In this document: in pieces, positions 21,187-22,905 of the stretch
How the letters are laid out: the number at the start of each line of letters is the position of its first letter
How positions within the stretch are numbered: position 1 is the stretch's first letter
The notes under the pieces: generated by a model
The model's input: the letters and a program-made list of their open reading frames with translations, nothing else
The model's database searches: none
Told to the model about the DNA's origin: nothing
IMG/VR virus record: IMGVR_UViG_3300034012_000818
Location: 1 to 22,905 of that record
Length of the DNA stretch: 22,905 nucleotides
Direction: 5' to 3' (one strand)
Source: a virus
Position numbers and translations under genes: made by a program

Positions 21187-22905
21187 TGCCGTTCGTCGAA
21201 TATACAAGAATGCCGAAGCGGATTTCTCTCAAGAGAAAGCGCATTCACAGAAAGGAAGGAAGCATTCTAATATTCGAACCGTCTCCTGAAGTTCCAAGCG
21301 GATACCTTACTCCAAGCATATCAATATCGACTTTGACGGGTGGACTACTCGGAGCGATTCCATCGGGAATTCAAAACACAATTATCAACTCAATAGAATA
21401 CACAAACTCAGAACGCGGATCAGACGAGGCCGTTCTTATCCTCAACCAACTTCCACCTTTTCCGCTGGCAGTCTATTCGACAATCTCAATCACGGTAAAC
21501 GGTCAGCCTGACTATAAAGGCTATATGTGGAAACCGTTCGACCCTGGAAACACAAAGAACGAAACCTTTAAATATGAGTTTTATGGCCTTCGAAAAAAAT
21601 ACGAAAAGACTCCGATTGAGACAACACAAAACTTTACAATCTCGTCGATCACTCGACCAGGTGGAACGACATCACGCTACAACGTAACAACGACAACGGC
21701 GGGAATCAATACAAACCAGATGCTTGCGGCGAGAGGTTGCACTTCTGATTTCAATAACCTATATTCGATGATAACAGCGGTTGGATCAAATTGGTTTGAA
21801 ATTACAAATCCAGTTGGCGTTGCACAAGCGGGAACAGGGGGCGACATTAGAGTGCTTCCAGCCGAGTGGTCCTCGTCCAATCTTATTTCTTTACTATTTA
21901 CTCAGCTTGTGACGACATACGGAAGTGGTCTTGGAATTGGTTACGTGCCAGCAAAAGTAATTGCGTCTACTGGATCGAATACGCTTGGCTATGTTGATTT
22001 TAATGGTTCAACGCTTCAACAGGCAATTGAGATGCTGGAAAAAATGACTCTCGGTTCTTACGTGATGGGAGTGGATAGGGCGGGCGATTATTTCTTTAAA
22101 CCCGTGCCAGCAGTAAACGACGTTTTAAATGTCGGATACAATATTCACAATTTTCAACTTACTCGCAACTTTGACAAAATTATAAACGTGGTAGACGTTC
22201 GACGGGCAAAAGGACACTCAGAAGGTGGCAACGGTTGGGTCACGGCCTCAGTCGGATCGGATGCAACTTCAATCGCCAAGTATGGAAGACGTTCACCTTC
22301 GGAAGCGACAATCACGATTCCAGAATATTTTTCCGACGACGTTGCGGATCTTATTCGAGACAACACTCTTGCGACATTCAAAGATCCGAAATACTTTTGC
22401 AAGATCAAAGGCGTTCGAATGACTCAGCAGTTTGATAACGGGTTTTATCGGTTCTCTTCATATCCAGATATTTACTCCACGATATTCGACGAACTTGATT
22501 CACTTACTGGCTGGACGTTCGGTGCAAACATTTCAAGATCAATCGACACGACAACACTTGTCACGGGTGCGGGTTCATTCAAGCTAGATTTGACCTCATC
22601 TTCTAATGGACAGAGTGCGACAAAATCAGGACTCAGCTTTGCAATCACTGGAAAAAAAACTTTATCGTTTTGGATTCGTGGAACGAGAGCGGGGCAATTT
22701 ATCCAAGTCTCATTTACGGACGGAGCCAACACGACATCTGCGAACGTCTACATATCGGTTCCAAACGAATTTTACTACTTCACGCTAGACATATCATCAA
22801 GCCTCGTCAATACGATCACTTCTCTTTCGTTCAATGTTTCGGGTGTCACATCTGCGACCACAATCTACATCGACGAGATTTCCGTAGAGTGTCTCGGATC
22901 GCTTC
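21186..22905 (+). CDS. tail-tip hub (Tal-like) protein with C-terminal jelly-roll domain (3' partial)
   Basis: The frame opens at ATG 21186 (TAATG with the Dit gene) and runs without a stop to the end of the window, 573 codons. It starts MPFVEYTRMPKRISLKRKRI. Residues ~70-400 have the order of a siphovirus hub: SERGSDEAVLILNQLPPFPL, ITVNGQPDYKGYMW, FYGLRKKYEKTPIE, then LQQAIEMLEKMTLGSYVMGV with FFKPVP, and the helix-strand part DVADLIRDNTLATFKDPKYF. From ~436 a second domain begins: DSLTGWTFGANISRSID, TFWIRG-like (KTLSFWIRGTRAGQF), and a final strand TTIYIDEISVE, typical of galactose-binding/CBM-like jelly rolls. It probably contacts surface glycans. The C-terminal end is missing. Confidence 0.8.
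   Translation, partial: MPFVEYTRMPKRISLKRKRIHRKEGSILIFEPSPEVPSGYLTPSISISTLTGGLLGAIPSGIQNTIINSIEYTNSERGSDEAVLILNQLPPFPLAVYSTISITVNGQPDYKGYMWKPFDPGNTKNETFKYEFYGLRKKYEKTPIETTQNFTISSITRPGGTTSRYNVTTTTAGINTNQMLAARGCTSDFNNLYSMITAVGSNWFEITNPVGVAQAGTGGDIRVLPAEWSSSNLISLLFTQLVTTYGSGLGIGYVPAKVIASTGSNTLGYVDFNGSTLQQAIEMLEKMTLGSYVMGVDRAGDYFFKPVPAVNDVLNVGYNIHNFQLTRNFDKIINVVDVRRAKGHSEGGNGWVTASVGSDATSIAKYGRRSPSEATITIPEYFSDDVADLIRDNTLATFKDPKYFCKIKGVRMTQQFDNGFYRFSSYPDIYSTIFDELDSLTGWTFGANISRSIDTTTLVTGAGSFKLDLTSSSNGQSATKSGLSFAITGKKTLSFWIRGTRAGQFIQVSFTDGANTTSANVYISVPNEFYYFTLDISSSLVNTITSLSFNVSGVTSATTIYIDEISVECLGSL

Overview
The window is a contiguous piece of a tailed double-stranded DNA phage or prophage with a long non-contractile (siphovirus-type) tail. 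All supported genes lie on the + strand and are packed head to tail, mostly with ATGA, TAATG or short overlaps, so they look like one or a few long late operons. Base composition is mid-range by eye. Nothing seen fixes the bacterial host: no tRNA, attachment site, integrase or lysis gene is visible. Both ends cut through genes.

Region 1 (1-1337) holds the end of a ParB-domain protein and a TET-associated-glycosyltransferase-like protein, together suggesting that this phage modifies its DNA bases. Region 2 (1334-2903) is the packaging motor: small and large terminase subunits. Region 3 (2904-5355) is an accessory cassette between terminase and portal. It has a promoter-like site, a ribbon-helix-helix-like protein, an excisionase-like HTH protein, a very acidic mini-protein, a 30-residue membrane peptide, a zinc-ribbon protein and several unrecognised proteins, and it ends in a short intergenic stretch before the portal gene.

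Region 4 (5356-12628) is the head module: portal, a three-gene fibre-like block, a predicted prohead protease fused to a scaffold, a small linker protein, a decoration-like protein and the major capsid protein. Region 5 (12628-16088) is the connector/neck module. Its centre is an SPP1 gp7/Mu F-type minor head protein interrupted by a 343-residue intein with a LAGLIDADG endonuclease domain. Region 6 (16101-22905) is the tail module: tail tube protein, tail assembly chaperones with a probable -1 frameshift on an A10 run, tape measure, distal tail protein, and a tail-tip hub protein with a C-terminal jelly-roll domain that continues past the window.

The most notable items are the intein placed exactly at the conserved HPN/C motif of the minor head protein, the base-modification gene pair next to the terminase, the fibre genes inside the head module, the protease-scaffold fusion, and the accessory cassette separating terminase from portal.
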